Shown one piece after another: positions 63,820-64,000 of a stretch of DNA of 64,000 bases. The position numbers and the translations under genes were made by a program. Under the pieces are notes generated by a model. The model worked only from the letters and a program-made list of their open reading frames with translations, made no database searches and was not told the origin of the DNA. The DNA is from Methanocorpusculum sp. Lineage in GTDB: Archaea > Halobacteriota > Methanomicrobia > Methanomicrobiales > Methanocorpusculaceae. The stretch spans positions 299,128 to 363,127 of the forward strand of contig JAFQTT010000003.1 in assembly GCA_017408885.1 (NCBI GenBank). The letters are read 5' to 3'. Numbering within the stretch: the first letter of the stretch is position 1; every line of letters begins with the position of its first letter.

Positions 63820-64000
63820 CCAAATCTCTTTTTTCATGATGCACAATGCTTCAAATTTAATTTCGAAGCTTATTTATGTATCTGGATCCAACTATGTTAC
63901 CTCACAAGTCAGACAGTTTCCTGAGATAGGGAAACTGAATCTGAGGACTTGTCATGCCTTGCTCTCTTCGAAGTTTCTTCGAAGGGTTTATAAGTTGTGG
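63820..64000. other. Right-edge intergenic region
   Basis: TCTCTTTTTTC after the stop is a T-run terminator. GCTTC/GAAGC arms lie at about 63849-63870. A TATA-like CTTATTTATG (63869) precedes a hairpin RNA candidate, and GGGTTTATAAG near 63987 looks like the promoter of a gene beyond the edge. Confidence 0.5.
63897..63960 (+). ncRNA. Candidate small RNA hairpin
   Basis: ACAAGTC (63904-63910) pairs with GACTTGT (63946-63952), and CAGTTTCC (63914-63921) with GGAAACTG (63930-63937; 7-8 bp), enclosing asymmetric loops AGA and AATCTGAG. A TATA box at 63869 predicts a start near 63895. Could be a guide RNA or an operator cruciform; no box C/D or H/ACA signature is convincing. Confidence 0.35.

Overview
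The window reads as chromosomal DNA of a methanogenic euryarchaeon. The evidence is Orc1/Cdc6, the small subunit of DNA polymerase D, replication protein A with a zinc finger, fibrillarin and Nop5, deoxyhypusine synthase, aIF1A, archaeal SRP54 and FtsY, an FmdE-family protein, and a hexulose-phosphate synthase of the type methanogens use to make pentoses. The codon style, the indolepyruvate oxidoreductase set and the phenylacetate-CoA ligases suggest Methanomicrobiales, possibly a Methanocorpusculum relative. The genus is an inference I could not test.

Layout. 1-8.3 kb: a branched-chain amino acid block on the minus strand, ilvB-ilvN-ilvC-ilvD-ilvA-ridA, followed by a separately led leuA that runs off the left edge. 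8.4-13 kb: an ACT-domain protein, two phenylacetate-CoA ligases, fibrillarin and Nop5. 13-20 kb: ADP-ribosylglycohydrolase, a MntA/HepT pair, an hps-rraA/TPR/ogg operon, and ftsY-srp54. 20-25 kb: iorA-iorB, a cysteine desulfurase, a small unknown gene and an alpha/beta hydrolase in one minus-strand run, then tRNA-Ile(GAT). 25-31.6 kb: a lone ectB, then argC-argJ-argB and an NfeD/SPFH pair. 31.8-36 kb: a secreted GLUG-repeat protein with a small membrane partner, a ribbon-helix-helix gene, a GxxExxY gene and a structured, gene-free stretch. 36-41.6 kb: cdc6-lrp-aminotransferase-DP1 and, upstream of cdc6, a likely replication origin with ORB-type repeats and a long polypyrimidine tract. 41.7-52.7 kb: cupin, hcp with a divergent HxlR regulator, a large inverted-repeat element, a membrane-anchored winged-helix regulator, nitrilase, SdpI-like protein, TrkH, a transporter and an AzlC remnant. 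52.7-64 kb: aIF1A, lipid kinase, a second MntA/HepT pair, aspS, a methyltransferase, a second ribbon-helix-helix gene, dys-pyrF, GDPD, an 86-bp tandem repeat and an RPA operon.

The most striking observation concerns the branched-chain genes. Both leuA and ilvB are preceded by a short ORF with a Shine-Dalgarno sequence, too short for a 60-residue ORF cut-off. The two predicted peptides (32 and 38 residues) are homologous, with 17 of the first 26 residues identical. Their last codons differ: the leuA leader ends in a Leu-containing tail, three of whose Leu codons with the preceding Leu are CTA, while the ilvB leader ends in eight ATT isoleucine codons in four pairs. A hairpin-forming 12-mer follows each stop codon. 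The ilvB leader also keeps a relic of the leuA start (five codons) at the matching distance. This looks like a duplicated, re-specialised leader-peptide attenuator in an archaeon. I know of no experimentally established archaeal case, but that is from memory.

Start codons were chosen by Shine-Dalgarno spacing, overlap with the upstream gene and family length. All similarity statements are by recognition; no search was run.
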